The notes under the pieces are model-generated. The model was given only the letters and a program-made list of their open reading frames with translations, was not told where the DNA came from and did not search any database. This document shows positions 30,133 to 40,044 of a DNA stretch of 64,000 nucleotides, in pieces. Source of the stretch: Sphingomonas sp. GTDB taxonomy: Bacteria; Pseudomonadota; Alphaproteobacteria; Sphingomonadales; Sphingomonadaceae. Every line of letters begins with the position of its first letter. Positions within the stretch are counted from its first letter, which is position 1. The stretch covers positions 310,001 through 374,000 of the forward strand of contig NZ_JAFKLZ010000002.1 in the NCBI RefSeq assembly GCF_017304615.1, read 5' to 3'. The translations under genes and the position numbers were made by a program.

Positions 30133-30798
30133 ATGCGGAAGCGTGGCGAAACGGCAACGCCCGTGACGGAGCGAAGCGGCGATCAGGGCGCGCTCGACGC
30201 GACCGCAAGCGCGGGGAAGGCGCCGCGCACCGATCGCGGCCGCCGGACGCTACGCGCGCTGCTCGACGCCGCCGCCGCCGAGTTTGGCGACAAGGGTTTC
30301 CACGAAGGATCGATCAGCGGGATCACGCGCCGCGCCGGCGTCGCGCTCGGCACCTTCTACACCTATTTCGATTCGAAGGACGCGATCTTCCGCGCTTTGG
30401 TCCGCGACATGTCCGATCAAGTGCGCGATCACGTCGCCCCGATGCTGCGTGCGGCGCCCGACCAGATCGCCGCCGAGCGCGCCGGGCTGCTCAGCTTCCT
30501 GGAATTCGTGCGCGGCCACAAGGAAATCTACCGCATCATCGACGAAGCCGAGTTCGTCGACCCGGAAAGCTTCCACGCGCATTACTCCACCACTGCCGAG
30601 CGCATCGAGCAGCGCCTGAAGGCGGCCGCCGCACGCGGCGAAATCCGCGCCGACGTTTCCGCCGTGCACGCCTGGGCGATCATGGGGATGAACGTGTTCC
30701 TGGGGTTGCGTTACGGCGTGTGGGACGAGGATCGCACGCCGGATGCGGTGGCCGACACGGTCGCGGACATGCTGCGCGCCGGGCTCGCGCCTAAATAA
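30133..30798 (+). CDS. TetR/AcrR-family regulator
   Basis: A 221-residue protein with the TetR N-terminal domain: RTLRALLDAAAAEFGDKGFH, then ISGITRRAGVALGTFYTYFD, the helix-turn-helix. The N-terminus has an extra 30 residues rich in Ala/Thr/Arg. The C-terminal ligand domain is not diagnostic. Divergent from the TonB receptor, it most likely represses it and itself in response to the imported compound. ATG 30133 follows GGGGAGAGACGATAA. Confidence 0.9.
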   Translation: MRKRGETATPVTERSGDQGALDATASAGKAPRTDRGRRTLRALLDAAAAEFGDKGFHEGSISGITRRAGVALGTFYTYFDSKDAIFRALVRDMSDQVRDHVAPMLRAAPDQIAAERAGLLSFLEFVRGHKEIYRIIDEAEFVDPESFHAHYSTTAERIEQRLKAAAARGEIRADVSAVHAWAIMGMNVFLGLRYGVWDEDRTPDAVADTVADMLRAGLAPK

Positions 30799-30820
30799 GA
30801 CCGTTCAATCTTCCATCGTT

Positions 30821-30881
30821 GCGAACGCAGCGAAGCAATCTAGCGCCACGCGATCCGTCTGGATTGCTTCGCTTCGCTCGC
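30821..30881. repeat. REP-like long hairpin between convergent genes
   Basis: Two 20-base arms (30821-30840 and 30862-30881) are inverted complements with 18 of 20 matches around a 21-base loop. It has no U-run, so it is not a simple terminator. Its GCGAAGC-rich arm is typical of intergenic REP-like elements in sphingomonads (from general knowledge). It lies between the tetR and merR 3' ends. Confidence 0.6.
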
Positions 30882-30891
30882 AAAGGCGGAA

Positions 30892-31251
30892 TCAGGCGTT
30901 GCCCAACGCCTTGACCAGCAGATCGCGGATCGACGTCAGACTCGCGGCATCGACGGGCGCGCCGGCGACCGGCACAGGTGCGGTCGGCGCGGGCGCACCT
31001 TTCGCTTCGCCGGCGAGCAGTTGCTGCACGCCGCGCACGGTATAGCCCTGTTGATTGAGCAGCGAGTCGAGACGCCGCACCAGCGCGACATCCTCCGGCC
31101 TATAGTAGCGCCGATTGCCGGCGCGCTGCAGCGGGCGCAATTGTGGGAACCGCGTTTCCCAGTAGCGCAGGATGTGTTGCGGCAAACCGGTGTCGCGCGA
31201 CACCTCGCCGATCGTGCGAAACGCGCCAGCCGCCTTTTCGGGACCGGCCAT
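30892..31251 (-). CDS. MerR-family regulator
   Basis: The 119-residue protein has a MerR DNA-binding domain (RTIGEVSRDTGLPQHILRYW, then RRYYRPEDVALVRRLDSLLN) and a short Ala/Pro-rich tail with VKALGNA at the end. It lacks effector-binding cysteines. In alphaproteobacteria this gene commonly follows ihfA; here the gap is 10 bases. The target is unknown. Confidence 0.9.
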   Translation of the reverse strand: MAGPEKAAGAFRTIGEVSRDTGLPQHILRYWETRFPQLRPLQRAGNRRYYRPEDVALVRRLDSLLNQQGYTVRGVQQLLAGEAKGAPAPTAPVPVAGAPVDAASLTSIRDLLVKALGNA

Positions 31252-31261
31252 CGCCAGCCTG

Positions 31262-31558
31262 CTAGCCCGCGCCGACGATGCGATCGCGCATCATCTGGCT
31301 GGCCCGGAACGTCAGCACGCGGCGCGGTGCGATCGGCACTTCGACCCCGGTCTTGGGGTTGCGCCCGATCCGTTGACCCTTGTCGCGCAGAACGAAGGTT
31401 CCGAAGCCGGAAATCTTCACGTTCTCGCCCTTTGCCAGCGCGTCACACATGAATTCCAGAATTTCCTCGACCAGCTTGGCCGAGTCGGCGCGTGACAGCC
31501 CGACCTCGCGCTGCAGCGCATCGGCCAGATCAGCTCGCGTCAACGTACCCACACTCAT
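31262..31558 (-). CDS. ihfA: Integration host factor alpha subunit
   Basis: The 98-residue protein matches IHF-alpha: [40 protein letters not shown] and [20 protein letters not shown], the DNA-binding arm with the minor-groove-intercalating proline. IHF bends DNA at promoters, including many sigma-54 promoters (rpoN is also in the window). It lies in the classic order plsX-fabH-ihfA-merR; the gap to fabH is 100 bases, enough for its own promoter. Confidence 0.97.
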   Translation of the reverse strand: MSVGTLTRADLADALQREVGLSRADSAKLVEEILEFMCDALAKGENVKISGFGTFVLRDKGQRIGRNPKTGVEVPIAPRRVLTFRASQMMRDRIVGAG

Positions 31559-31658
31559 CTACGCCCCTCCCCAGGTGCTAGAAAACCGACGTAACACAAT
31601 GAGCACGGGGAAGAAAAGCGATAGTTACGCTACCGTTACCCGCACGTGACGCCGACCA

Positions 31659-32624
31659 TTAGGTCCGTACCACCGCAGCGCCCCAGGTGAACCCCCCACC
31701 CATCGCCTCCAAGACCACGATCTGTCCCGGTTTGATGCGACCGTCGCGAGTCGCGAGGTCGAGCGCAAGGGGGACCGAGGCGGCCGATGTATTGGCATGC
31801 TGATCGACGGTGACGACGACCTTTTCTGCCGGCAGTCCGAGCTTGCGCGCGGTCGCGTCTAAAATGCGGGCATTGGCCTGGTGCGGGACGACCCAATCCA
31901 CATCGGCGGCGGACAGCCCGATCGCAGAGAGCGATTCGTCCATCACGCTCGCCAGATTGACGACCGCGTGACGGAACACCTCGCGACCCTTCATGCGGAC
32001 TTTCCCGACGGTGCCGGTCGTCGAAGGGCCGCCGTCGACATAGAGCAGTTCGTTGTGCCGCCCGTCGGCGTGGAGCTTGGTGGTCAGGATGCCGGGGCCG
32101 TCGTCGGCCACCTCCTGCCCCTCGAGCACCACAGCGCCGGCACCATCGCCGAACAGCACGCACGTCCCGCGATCCTCCCAGTCGAGGATGCGGCTGAACG
32201 TCTCCGCTCCGATCACCAGCGCGCGGTTTGCGACGCCGCCGCGAATCATGCTGTCAGCGACCTGCACCGCGTAGAGGAAGCCCGAACACACCGCCGCCAC
32301 GTCGAACGCGACGCAATCATCGATCCCCAGCATCGCCTGGACCTTGGTCGCCGTCGCCGGAAAGGTCTGGTCGGGCGTTGCCGTCGCGAGAACGATGAGG
32401 TCGATCTCGTCAGCGCGCTTGCCCGCCGCCGCCAGCGCCGCCTTGGCCGCGTCGGCGCCGAGCGTGCCGGTCGTTTCGTCGGGACCGGCGATGTGACGGA
32501 AGCGGATACCGGTACGCTCGACGATCCACTCGTCCGAGGTGTCGACGGTTTCGGCCAGTTCGGCGTTCGACACGCGCCGCGCGGGCAGCGCCGATCCGGT
32601 GCCGATCAGCACGGCGCGCCTCAT
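31659..32624 (-). CDS. fabH: Beta-ketoacyl-ACP synthase III
   Basis: FabH condenses acetyl-CoA with malonyl-ACP to start type II fatty-acid synthesis. The 321-residue protein shows the catalytic triad: Cys113 ([12 protein letters not shown]), His248 (VVPHQANAR) and Asn278 ([10 protein letters not shown]), plus [16 protein letters not shown] at the N-terminus. Length is standard. Its start overlaps the plsX stop by four bases (ATGA type), linking fatty-acid initiation to phospholipid acyl transfer. Confidence 0.97.
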   Translation of the reverse strand: MRRAVLIGTGSALPARRVSNAELAETVDTSDEWIVERTGIRFRHIAGPDETTGTLGADAAKAALAAAGKRADEIDLIVLATATPDQTFPATATKVQAMLGIDDCVAFDVAAVCSGFLYAVQVADSMIRGGVANRALVIGAETFSRILDWEDRGTCVLFGDGAGAVVLEGQEVADDGPGILTTKLHADGRHNELLYVDGGPSTTGTVGKVRMKGREVFRHAVVNLASVMDESLSAIGLSAADVDWVVPHQANARILDATARKLGLPAEKVVVTVDQHANTSAASVPLALDLATRDGRIKPGQIVVLEAMGGGFTWGAAVVRT

Positions 32625-33676
32625 GCCGCGGCCTCCGTGGTTTCGACGGCGGCGCGAGCGGCGAAATGCTGAAGGTCTTCGGCGATCCTGGTTGCGAGAT
32701 TATCGCGCACGCTCTTGGCCGCCACCGCAATCGCATTGGCGACGCCAGTCTCGTTCGCGCCGCCATGGCTCTTCACGACGAGCCCGTTGAGGCCCAGGAA
32801 CACCGCGCCGTTATGGTGGTTGGGATCGAGCCGGTCGCGCAGCAATGCGGTCGCCGGGCGCGAGATCAGGAAACCGATCTTCGAGCGCACTGAACTCGAG
32901 AACGCGATCCGGAGCAAATCGGCGACGAACCGCGCTGTCCCCTCGGCGGTCTTGAGCGCGACGTTGCCGGAAAAACCGTCGCACACTATCACGTCGACAT
33001 CGCCACGCGACAATTTGTCGCCTTCGATAAAGCCTTCGAAGGTCAGCGGCAGGTGAGTCGCGGCACGCAAGGCGGCGGCGGCCTCGCGGATTTCCTCGGT
33101 ACCCTTCATGTCCTCGGTGCCGATATTCAGCAGTGCGACCTTGGGCGATTTCAGGTCGAGCATGGTCCGCGCATAGGCCGCGCCCATGATCGCGAATTCC
33201 TCGAGGTTGCGCGCATCGCATTCGGTATTGGCGCCGAGATCGAGCACCACCGTATCGTGTTCGCCCAGACTCGGCATCAGCCCAGCCAGCGCCGGGCGAT
33301 CGATCCCCTTCATCGTGCGCAGCGACAGCTTGGCCATCGCCATAAGCGCGCCGGTATTGCCGGATGAGACCGCGGCGGCGGCGCGGCCCTGTTTCACCAG
33401 ATCGATCGCGACGCCCATCGACGTCGTCTTGGCGCGGCGCAAAGCGGCGCTAGGCTTTTCGTCGCCCCGAATCACGTCAGGGGCGTGAACGATTTCGGAA
33501 TTGGCCGTTAGGTTCGGGTGCGCCTTCAGCCCCTCGGCGATCGCTTTCTCGTCACCGACCAGGAAGAAATGCGTGCCGTCATAGCGACGCCGCGCTTCCG
33601 CGACGCCCGCCAGCATCACCGCCAACCCCTCGTCACCGCCCATTGCGTCGACGGCGATCCAGGAGCCGGTGGTCAC
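32621..33676 (-). CDS. plsX: Phosphate acyltransferase PlsX
   Basis: PlsX converts acyl-ACP to acyl-phosphate for PlsY, which acylates glycerol-3-phosphate. The 351-residue sequence contains [19 protein letters not shown] at the start, [12 protein letters not shown] and [20 protein letters not shown], and [20 protein letters not shown], the conserved blocks. It lies 20 bases after rpmF and overlaps fabH, forming the common rpmF-plsX-fabH operon. Confidence 0.97.
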   Translation of the reverse strand: MTTGSWIAVDAMGGDEGLAVMLAGVAEARRRYDGTHFFLVGDEKAIAEGLKAHPNLTANSEIVHAPDVIRGDEKPSAALRRAKTTSMGVAIDLVKQGRAAAAVSSGNTGALMAMAKLSLRTMKGIDRPALAGLMPSLGEHDTVVLDLGANTECDARNLEEFAIMGAAYARTMLDLKSPKVALLNIGTEDMKGTEEIREAAAALRAATHLPLTFEGFIEGDKLSRGDVDVIVCDGFSGNVALKTAEGTARFVADLLRIAFSSSVRSKIGFLISRPATALLRDRLDPNHHNGAVFLGLNGLVVKSHGGANETGVANAIAVAAKSVRDNLATRIAEDLQHFAARAAVETTEAAA

Positions 33677-33696
33677 GCTCTATTCCTCTTTAGGGG

Positions 33697-33876
33697 TCAG
33701 CCTTCGACCGAAACGATCTCGCGGCCGTTATAGTGCCCGCACGACCCGCACAGATTGTGGGGACGCTTCAGCTCGCCGCAGTTCGGACATTCCTGGAATG
33801 CTTCGACGGACAGCGAATCGTGCGCGCGGCGCATGCCACGACGCGAGGGCGAAGTTTTGCGTTTTGGAACGGCCAT
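33697..33876 (-). CDS. rpmF: 50S ribosomal protein bL32 (zinc-binding form)
   Basis: A 59-residue gene: [20 protein letters not shown], then [20 protein letters not shown], ending EIVSVEG. The paired Cys (CPNC and CGSC) mark the zinc-ribbon form of bL32. The start ATG is at 33876 and the stop TGA at 33697-33699. The operon rpmF-plsX-fabH is conserved widely. A TTGCAA-TATAGG promoter lies about 120 bases upstream. Confidence 0.97.
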   Translation of the reverse strand: MAVPKRKTSPSRRGMRRAHDSLSVEAFQECPNCGELKRPHNLCGSCGHYNGREIVSVEG

Positions 33877-33996
33877 TGCGGCGACAACCTTCTAAACAAA
33901 ATCGAATTTATAAGGACGATTAGGCCCGGAACACGAACCGCGCAACCGACAGGTCGGCGCGCGGCGCAATTCGGCGGCTTGATCGCGAAGCGTGCG

Positions 33997-34024
33997 CCTA
34001 TAGCGATTTGACGCGCCGTTGCAA
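33997..34024 (-). promoter_or_regulatory. Putative rpmF-plsX-fabH promoter
   Basis: Read leftward, TTGCAA (34024-34019), 16 bases and TATAGG (34002-33997). It lies 121 bases from the rpmF start, leaving a leader of about 115 bases. It resembles the boxes seen before ftsH and the aminotransferase. Pattern only. Confidence 0.4.
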
Positions 34025-34076
34025 CCCGAAGCAGGTGGTGGCACGGTCCTCTGCGACAACAAGGGGGAGCCTGTCC

Positions 34077-34523
34077 ATGATATTGCCGGTAACGCTCACG
34101 ATCGCCGCCGCGGCGGGGCTGATCAACATTTGGCTCGCGGTACGTGTCACGCAGGTGCGGTCGAAGGCCAATGTGTGGCTGGGCGATGGCGGACAAGAAC
34201 CGGTCGTCGCGCGGACGCGGGCGCACACCAATTTCGTCGAATATGCGCCGTTCGTGCTGATCCTGATCGGGCTGATCGAGTTGGCGCGTGGGCCGAGCAT
34301 ATGGCTATGGGCGCTGGGGGTGGCGTTTACGCTGGCACGGCTGAGCCACGGGATCGGCATGGACCCGACTGCCCCGCGCATCCTCCGCCGAATCGGCGCG
34401 ATCACGACGCTTGTCGTACTGCTCGCGCTGTCGGGCTGGGCGCTGGTAATCAGCTATCAGAGCGCGACGCCCCAGCCCACGACCGGCCCGGTCATCATCG
34501 CCGCCCCGCCCGCCAAGGGCTAG
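34077..34523 (+). CDS. MAPEG-family membrane protein
   Basis: The 148-residue protein has four hydrophobic helices and the MAPEG blocks RSKANVWLGDGGQEPVVART and FVEYAPFVLILIGLIELARG, the (N-x-x-E) glutathione/lipid-contact region. MAPEG members include microsomal glutathione transferases; the function of bacterial ones is mostly unproven. ATG 34077 is chosen since it begins the first helix and follows AAGGGGGAGC. It converges on the MBL hydrolase with a CTAG overlap. Confidence 0.88.
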   Translation: MILPVTLTIAAAAGLINIWLAVRVTQVRSKANVWLGDGGQEPVVARTRAHTNFVEYAPFVLILIGLIELARGPSIWLWALGVAFTLARLSHGIGMDPTAPRILRRIGAITTLVVLLALSGWALVISYQSATPQPTTGPVIIAAPPAKG

Positions 34524-35182
34524 GCAAGCACCGAATCGGCGACGAAGGGATTGGTCGCGCGTTCCTGCGCGAAGGTGCTCGGCTGGCCATGGCCGGGCAG
34601 GAAGACGGTGTCGTCGCCCATCGGCCACAGCCGCGTGACGATCGAGTTGATCAGCTGCTGGTGGTCGCCACGCGGGAAATCGGTGCGGCCGATCGACCCC
34701 TGGAACAGCACGTCGCCGACGATCGCCAGCTTCGATTCGGCATTATGGAACACTAGGTGCCCCGGCGTGTGGCCGGGCGTGTGGTGGACCGCGAAGCGCA
34801 CCTCCCCCACCATCACCTCGTCGCCCTGATCGAGCCAGCGATCAGGGACGAACGAGCGGCCTGGCACGCCATATTTCACCCCGTCCTCGCCGAGCTTCTC
34901 GATCAGCCAATTGTCGTCCGGGTGCGGCCCCTCGATCGGGACGCCCAGCTCCTCGGCGAGTTGCGCCGCGCCGGCGGCATGATCGAAATGGCCGTGGGTG
35001 ATCAGGATCTTTTCGACCTCGACCCCGTATTTCTCCATCGCCGATTTCAGCATCGGCAAGTCGCCGCCCGGATCGACGAAGGCGCCACGCATCGTCTTCG
35101 TGCACCATAGAAGCGTGCAATTCTGCTGCAGCGGGGTGACGGGGATGATCGCCGCGCGGAGCGGCTGGGCGGGATCGGTCAT
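34520..35182 (-). CDS. MBL-fold hydrolase, glyoxalase-II-like
   Basis: The 220-residue protein has the metallo-beta-lactamase dimetal site ILITHGHFDHAAGAAQLAEE (H-x-H-x-D-H) and later HHTPGHTPGHLVFH and VGDVLFQGSIGRTDFP, characteristic of the YcbL/glyoxalase-II-like group. These hydrolyse S-lactoylglutathione or related thioesters. Start at 35182 gives the usual N-terminus (IIPVTPLQQNCTLLW). It is divergent from pabBC by 56 bases. Confidence 0.88.
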   Translation of the reverse strand: MTDPAQPLRAAIIPVTPLQQNCTLLWCTKTMRGAFVDPGGDLPMLKSAMEKYGVEVEKILITHGHFDHAAGAAQLAEELGVPIEGPHPDDNWLIEKLGEDGVKYGVPGRSFVPDRWLDQGDEVMVGEVRFAVHHTPGHTPGHLVFHNAESKLAIVGDVLFQGSIGRTDFPRGDHQQLINSIVTRLWPMGDDTVFLPGHGQPSTFAQERATNPFVADSVLA

Positions 35183-35238
35183 GGTGGCGAGGTAAGCCGC
35201 CCGGCCGGACGCGGCAAGCTTGGGCTTGCCCCGGGGGC

Positions 35239-37017
35239 ATGACCGGTTGCATCAGCCGGGCAGTGATCCGCCGCGACCGCCCCTTCGTGCTGCTCGACGA
35301 TGCCCGTGCCGCGGGTGCCGCCTCGGCGCGGCTGTATCAGGCCCCGATCGGCGTGGTCGAGGCGCGCACGCTGGCTGACGTGACGCCCGCGCTCGACAAG
35401 ATGCGCGCGGCGCGGGATTGCGGGCTGCATGCGGCAGGATTCGTCGCCTATGAAGCAGCGGCGGCGTTCGAGGCGGCGTTGGGTGCGCTGCCCGCAGGGG
35501 ACGGACCGCTGCTATGGTTCGGGCTGTTCGAAGGTTTTGACGAGATTGCGCCGGGCGATGTGCCCGCGCTGTTGCCCGACCCGGCATCCGGCTGGGCGGG
35601 AACGCCACGGCCCGACATCGACCGCGCCGCCTATGCCGACCGCTTCGACCGGGTGCGCGCGCTGATCGAGGCGGGCGACATCTATCAGGCCAATCTCAGC
35701 TATCGCGCCCGCGTGCCCGTGGCCGGCGACCCGCTGGCGATCTACGCCAGGCTCCGGGCGAGCGCGCAGGCCGGATACGGTGCGGTGGTGTCGACCGGAA
35801 ACGGCTGGCTGCTGTCGCTGTCGCCCGAACTATTCTTCGCGCTCGACGGCGAGACGCTGACCGCCAAGCCGATGAAAGGGACTGCGCGGCGGGGGGCGAC
35901 TCCGGACGAGGATCGCAAGCTCGCCGCCGACCTTGGCGCCGACGCCAAGCAGCGCGCGGAAAACCTGATGATCGTCGACCTGCTCCGGAACGATTTGTCG
36001 CGCGTCGCCGCCCCGGCCAGCGTCGCCGTGCCCGAGCTGTTCGCGGTCGAGACCTATCCGACGATCCACACGATGACCTCGACCGTCACCGCGACGCTAT
36101 CGCCCGATCACGACGGGATCGACGTGTTCGGGGCTTTGTTCCCCTGCGGTTCGATCACCGGGGCGCCCAAGATTCGCGCGATCGAGGCCTTGGCGGAGAT
36201 CGAGGTGGAGAGCGCGCCGCGCGGGGCCTATACTGGGGCGATCGGGCGGTTCGACGCGGACGGCGGGGCGATGTTCAACGTCGCGATCCGAACGCTGGCG
36301 ATTTCAGGCGATGACAGCCATGCGACGCTTGGCGTCGGCGGTGGGATCGTCGCCGATTCGCAAGCGAGCGGGGAATGGGATGAGGCGCTGGCCAAGATGG
36401 ATTTCGTGACCGCCGGCGCGCGCACCGTCGACCTGATCGAGACGATGGCGTTCGATCCGGTAGCTGGGATCAAGCTGCTGGAACGGCACCTGGCGCGGAT
36501 GACGCAAAGCGCGGAAGCGCTCGGCTTCGTCTTCGACCGTCATGCGGCGCGCAACGAGCTTCACGCCGCGACCTTCCGGTTACGCGAGCCGAAACGCATC
36601 CGGCTGATGCTGGCGCAATCGGGCGCGCTGGCAATCGAGGTAGCGCCGCCGCCTCTCGCGCCGCCCGGTCCGGTCGCCGTCGCGATCGTGCCGATGCCCG
36701 CCGACCGCACCGATTTCCGCCTGCGCCACAAGACCAGCGACCGGGCCTTCTACGACCAAGCACGGGGATCGGCGTTCGAAATATTGTTCGAGCGCGACGG
36801 ACAATTGACCGAGGGCAGCTTCACCAACCTGTTCGTCGAACGCGACCGCCTGCTCCTCACCCCGCCCCTCGCGCTCGGCCTGCTGCCCGGTGTGTTGCGC
36901 GGCGAGTTGATCGACAGCGGCCGCGCGGTCGAGGCGACGCTGACGTACGACGATCTCGCCAACGGGTTCCTGATCGGCAATGCGCTGCGCGGGCTGATCC
37001 CGGCTTCTCTGGCCTGA
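35239..37017 (+). CDS. pabB: Fused aminodeoxychorismate synthase I and lyase (PabB-PabC)
   Basis: The 592-residue protein combines two folate-pathway activities. Residues about 1-400 are the chorismate-binding domain with KPMKGTARRG, RAENLMIVDLLRNDLSRVA and PCGSITGAPKIRAIEALAEI, which make 4-amino-4-deoxychorismate. Residues about 405-592 are a class IV aminotransferase-fold lyase with RHKTSDRAFYDQARG (the PLP lysine region) and EGSFTNLFVERD, which makes 4-aminobenzoate. The fusion is common in alphaproteobacteria. The glutamine amidotransferase PabA is not in the window. No ATG earlier in frame. Confidence 0.93.
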   Translation: MTGCISRAVIRRDRPFVLLDDARAAGAASARLYQAPIGVVEARTLADVTPALDKMRAARDCGLHAAGFVAYEAAAAFEAALGALPAGDGPLLWFGLFEGFDEIAPGDVPALLPDPASGWAGTPRPDIDRAAYADRFDRVRALIEAGDIYQANLSYRARVPVAGDPLAIYARLRASAQAGYGAVVSTGNGWLLSLSPELFFALDGETLTAKPMKGTARRGATPDEDRKLAADLGADAKQRAENLMIVDLLRNDLSRVAAPASVAVPELFAVETYPTIHTMTSTVTATLSPDHDGIDVFGALFPCGSITGAPKIRAIEALAEIEVESAPRGAYTGAIGRFDADGGAMFNVAIRTLAISGDDSHATLGVGGGIVADSQASGEWDEALAKMDFVTAGARTVDLIETMAFDPVAGIKLLERHLARMTQSAEALGFVFDRHAARNELHAATFRLREPKRIRLMLAQSGALAIEVAPPPLAPPGPVAVAIVPMPADRTDFRLRHKTSDRAFYDQARGSAFEILFERDGQLTEGSFTNLFVERDRLLLTPPLALGLLPGVLRGELIDSGRAVEATLTYDDLANGFLIGNALRGLIPASLA

Positions 37018-38283
<1,266 letters not shown>

Positions 38284-38412
38284 ACATCCCTGCTGCCCGA
38301 TGAACGGCCCGGCCACGATCGGTTCAGTCCCGGAAACCTAATGTTCATGCATTGATGGTTGAAAGACCGCGGGGACGCGCCGACTTCAGCCGCGACGAAG
38401 GGACAAAGGGAC

Positions 38413-38556
38413 ATGAGAACCATCCTCAAATCCGCGATGCTGTGGCGTTTCCTCGGCGGGTTCGTTGTCGGTGGACTCGGCGTGCTGGCGCTCCACCCGG
38501 CGACCGCGGAAACCGTGCCCGCCACGCCGACGGCGGCGGTCGCGTCCGCGCGTTGA
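38413..38556 (+). CDS. Small single-pass membrane protein (47 aa)
   Basis: The reading frame starts at ATG 38413, preceded by AAAGGGAC, and encodes MRTILKSAMLWRFLGG with a hydrophobic helix (about residues 9-28) and a short Ala/Thr/Pro-rich tail. I do not recognise it. The good ribosome site and helix favour a real gene. It lies between the aminotransferase and msrA. Confidence 0.5.
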   Translation: MRTILKSAMLWRFLGGFVVGGLGVLALHPATAETVPATPTAAVASAR

Positions 38557-38568
38557 AACTTTAACGCG

Positions 38569-38599
38569 CGTCGTTCCGTATTATATCGGCGGAACGACG
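38569..38599. promoter_or_regulatory. Perfect palindrome before msrA
   Basis: Two 10-base arms (CGTCGTTCCG and CGGAACGACG) flank an 11-base centre that begins TATTATAT. The site ends 12 bases before the msrA start. There is no U-run; the AT-rich centre looks like a -10 box. An operator over the msrA promoter is the likely reading, though a hairpin after the 47-aa gene is possible. Confidence 0.5.
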
Positions 38600-38611
38600 G
38601 AGCGACCCACG

Positions 38612-39268
38612 ATGATAAAGCCTTTCCTGACGATCGCGCTGGCCGGGGCAGCGGCGCTGGCGGCGACTCACGCGAACAGCGCGCCCGAACGCGCCGTCAT
38701 CATCCCGGCCCCCGCGCGTGACGTGGTGCCGACCGCCGCCCCGCGCGTTGCGGTGTTCGCCGGCGGGTGCTTCTGGGGAATGGAAGCGGTGTTCGAGCGA
38801 GTGAAAGGCGTGACCAATGTGACCGCGGGCTATGCCGGGGGCACCGCGGGATCTGCGACCTATGACCAGGTATCGACCGAAAGTACTGGCCATGCCGAAG
38901 CTGTGCGGATCACCTACGACCCGCGCAAGGTAAGCTACGGCACGCTGCTGCGAGTCTATTTCTCGGTTGCGCACAACCCGACCGAATTGAACCGCCAGGG
39001 TCCCGATGCCGGCCCCAGCTATCGCTCGGCGATCTTCCCGCAGAACGAGGCGCAGCGTGGCGTCGCGGCGGCCTATATCGATCAATTGACCCGCGCGAAG
39101 GCGTTCCCGCGCCCGATCGTCACTAAGCTGGAGAGCGGTCGCTTTTTCCCGGCCGAGGAATATCACCAGCAATTCTACGACAAGAACCCGAACCATCCGT
39201 ACATCGTCGCCTGGGACAAACCGAAGGTTGCGGCCTTCCGGGCGGCGTTCCCGCAACTGGCGAAATGA
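38612..39268 (+). CDS. msrA: Exported peptide methionine-S-sulfoxide reductase
   Basis: MsrA reduces the S form of methionine sulfoxide in proteins. The 218-residue product has a Sec signal (MIKPFLTIALAGAAALAATH, cleaved near residue 23) and the catalytic GGCFWGMEAVF (Cys53), EYHQQFYDKNP in the active pocket. Cys53 is the only cysteine in the protein: there are no C-terminal recycling cysteines, so an external thiol partner is needed. The start at ATG 38612 begins the signal peptide. Convergent with pdeM, stops abutting. Confidence 0.95.
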   Translation: MIKPFLTIALAGAAALAATHANSAPERAVIIPAPARDVVPTAAPRVAVFAGGCFWGMEAVFERVKGVTNVTAGYAGGTAGSATYDQVSTESTGHAEAVRITYDPRKVSYGTLLRVYFSVAHNPTELNRQGPDAGPSYRSAIFPQNEAQRGVAAAYIDQLTRAKAFPRPIVTKLESGRFFPAEEYHQQFYDKNPNHPYIVAWDKPKVAAFRAAFPQLAK

Positions 39269-39931
39269 TCAGGCCGCGAGCGGAAACTTGAGCAGTCGGT
39301 CGGCGAGCGGCACCAGCGCTTCGCCTTGACGCCCGACAGCACGGACGATTTCAGGATGGTGGATGTCGAGTCCGCCGGTCAGCGCTCCGAAGGCGGGAAG
39401 GATCAGCTTGCTTTCCGTCGCAACGAAGCACCGCCGCGACACCAGCCGCCCGCGCACCCGCACGCGCAGCTTCGGGTGGAAATGCCCCGACAGTTCGGGC
39501 CGGGGATCGGCCGGATCGGCCTCATGTCGGAACACCAGCCCGTCGACCATCGCCTCGTCGATCACGTCGCCGCCGCACGGATTGCCGATCGCCGCATCGT
39601 GATTGCCGACAATCCACGTCCAGCGACGCATCGCCGTCAACGCGCGCAGCCGTGCCTGTTCGGCGGAGGGCAGCCGGTCGCACCCGCGCGAATCGTGGAA
39701 GCTGTCGCCGAGACACCAGACCTCCGCCGGATCGGTCGCTGCGACAGCCGCTTCGATCGCCGCCAGCGTCGCCGCGCTGTCGTACGGCGGCAGCATCTGG
39801 CCGAAACTCGCGAACCAGCTCGCCTTTTCGAAATGCAGATCGGCGACGATCAACGCGCGCCGCGCCGGCCAGTACAGCGCGCCCTCGGGCAGGGCAGCGA
39901 GTTGGTGGCCAGCGAACGAAAAGGGAACCAT
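39269..39931 (-). CDS. pdeM: Ligase-associated ssDNA endonuclease PdeM (MPE)
   Basis: The 220-residue metallophosphoesterase has ALIVADLHFEKASWFASFGQ (first metal site), WCLGDSFHDSRGCDRL, WIVGNHDAAIGN and ELSGHFHPKLRV: the PdeM/MPE signature. The Pseudomonas putida homologue is a manganese-dependent ssDNA endonuclease in a cluster with Lhr-Core, Exo and Lig. Here it stands alone, 6 kb from the helicase and exonuclease. ATG 39931 (MVPFSFAG) is preferred over an earlier start at 40033, which would enter the kup promoter region. Confidence 0.9.
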   Translation of the reverse strand: MVPFSFAGHQLAALPEGALYWPARRALIVADLHFEKASWFASFGQMLPPYDSAATLAAIEAAVAATDPAEVWCLGDSFHDSRGCDRLPSAEQARLRALTAMRRWTWIVGNHDAAIGNPCGGDVIDEAMVDGLVFRHEADPADPRPELSGHFHPKLRVRVRGRLVSRRCFVATESKLILPAFGALTGGLDIHHPEIVRAVGRQGEALVPLADRLLKFPLAA

Positions 39932-40044
39932 TGCGCGGCCATGCCGTATTAACGATGCGCGATCAATCACCTGCTGCACCGCGGCAGATAGCGCTTGATC
40001 GCCACACAAACAGGCGTAAAGCGCGCCGTCCATTCCGGTAGGCC

